NCBI GenBank assembly: GCA_938038825.1
Contig: CALHST010000239.1
Location: 1-5,239 of the forward strand
Source: an uncultured Paracoccaceae bacterium
GTDB lineage: Bacteria > Pseudomonadota > Alphaproteobacteria > Rhodobacterales > Rhodobacteraceae
Direction: 5' to 3'
Length of the DNA: 5,239 nt
Shown one piece after another: positions 5,008 through 5,239 of the stretch. The stretch's first letter is position 1. Each line of letters starts with the position of its first letter. The translations under genes were made by a program, and so were the position numbers. Under the pieces are notes generated by a model. The model was not told the DNA's origin. It ran no database searches and worked only from the letters and a program-made list of their open reading frames with translations.

Positions 5008-5064
5008 GGTCAGGATCCATTAATGCTGCACCGACAGTGCAGCATTAATGGATCCTGACCCTAG
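5004..5064. mobile_element. MITE-like 61-bp palindromic element
   Basis: The element has perfect 28-bp arms (5004-5031 and 5037-5064) around the 5-base loop CGACA. Each arm starts at the outside with CTAGGGTCAGGATCCATTAA. If CTAG is a 4-bp target duplication, the element proper is 53 bp at 5008-5060 with ends beginning GGTCAGG; if only TA is duplicated, as in IS630/Tc1-like elements, it is 57 bp. The left 41 bases match the reverse complement of 129-169 at 37 positions, including the subterminal ACCGACAGTGC segment. It therefore looks like an internal deletion of the same or a sister element that kept little beyond its two ends. The left CTAG supplies the kinase TAG stop. No transposase is encoded. 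As RNA it would form a very stable hairpin, but no T-run follows. Confidence 0.75.
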
Positions 5065-5074
5065 CGCATCCTGT

Positions 5075-5096
5075 GGAAAAGACTGTTTCCCTTTTT
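5075..5096 (+). terminator. Candidate terminator of the histidine kinase gene
   Basis: GGAAA (5075-5079) pairs with TTTCC (5086-5090) over a 6-base loop, followed by CTTTTT. The stem is short and AT-rich, so termination may be weak. Without the 61-bp insertion this hairpin would start about 10 bases after the kinase stop codon, which suggests that it was the original terminator. Confidence 0.4.
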
Positions 5097-5193
5097 GAAG
5101 GATTTCCTGTAGTGGCGGGCGTATCTGAGACGTGACGCCTAAAGCCCCCGGGCGCGTGCACGAGGATAAGGGGGCGGCGGCAATGGGGCCGCC
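5097..5193. other. Non-coding GC-rich stretch with hairpins
   Basis: GCCCCC (5144-5149) can pair with GGGGGC (5170-5175) over a 20-base loop, and GGCGGC (5173-5178) can pair with GCCGCC (5188-5193); the two overlap by three bases and exclude each other. GGCG (5114-5117) and CGCC (5136-5139) can also pair. No coding frame is convincing on either strand. It may be part of a structured RNA or just GC-rich intergenic DNA. I do not recognise 6S, SRP, tmRNA or RNase P RNA in it. Confidence 0.3.
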
Positions 5194-5197
5194 ATGC

Positions 5198-5233
5198 AAA
5201 AAGGCAGACCCGAGAGGGCTCGGGAGTGCTGCC
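5198..5233 (-). terminator. Rho-independent terminator on the minus strand
   Basis: Inner arms CCCGAG (5209-5214) and CTCGGG (5219-5224) close a 4-base loop, and outer arms GGCAG (5203-5207) and CTGCC (5229-5233) extend the stem across an internal loop. The run AAAAA at 5198-5202 becomes TTTTT right after the hairpin on the minus strand. The plus strand has no T-run. It should end a minus-strand gene that lies beyond the right edge, convergent with the kinase gene. Confidence 0.7.
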
Positions 5234-5239
5234 AAACAG

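Noticed and set aside
5020..5235. Minus-strand frame of 71 codons at the right end
   Set aside because: It runs through the terminator hairpin and into the MITE palindrome, and its composition is typical of non-coding GC-rich DNA.

Overview
The window looks like a chromosomal segment from an alphaproteobacterium, most likely the Rhodobacterales (Roseobacter-type). The evidence is the alphaproteobacterial-style ribosomal protein S15, a DUF5665-like small membrane protein, an HWE-family histidine kinase, moderate GC content, and short intergenic palindromes followed by a TATTTTT...GAAG motif, which I remember as common in this group. No exact species can be named.

Layout. Bases 126-169 are the right-hand end of an insertion-sequence-like element that continues off the left edge. 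Bases 170-327 show no gene. A 35-residue membrane protein, with a good ribosome binding site, lies on the minus strand at 328-435. It diverges from a plus-strand run that starts with a MarR-type regulator (679-1122), then a DUF5665-like membrane protein (1131-1397), then a membrane-anchored acidic protein of unknown function (1505-2002). The control region between the divergent genes carries a promoter overlapped by a 20-bp inverted repeat just before the MarR gene, and four copies of the hexamer GTGAGC. rpsO (2161-2430) follows with its own promoter candidate, a structured leader that could be an S15 autoregulatory site, and a very clear terminator. A 25-bp-period array of palindromes separates it from a THUMP-domain RNA methyltransferase of the RlmL family (2660-3757). 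After a 233-bp gap holding a promoter candidate comes an orphan membrane HWE histidine kinase (3991-5007).

The kinase stop codon lies in the first CTAG of a 61-bp near-perfect palindrome (5004-5064). Its left 41 bases match the reverse complement of the left-edge element end at 37 positions. It is best read as a minimal MITE-like derivative inserted between the kinase stop codon and its original terminator. The right end (5065-5239) is non-coding. It holds a plus-strand terminator candidate, GC-rich hairpins, and a minus-strand terminator that predicts a convergent gene just outside the window.

The genes do not form one pathway. MarR plus DUF5665 is a probable two-gene operon. rpsO and the RNA methyltransferase both serve translation but are separated by a strong terminator. 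The kinase has no response regulator nearby. The most interesting items are the paired IS end and MITE, the unannotated 35-residue protein, the MarR operator, the rpsO leader, and the 25-bp palindrome array.
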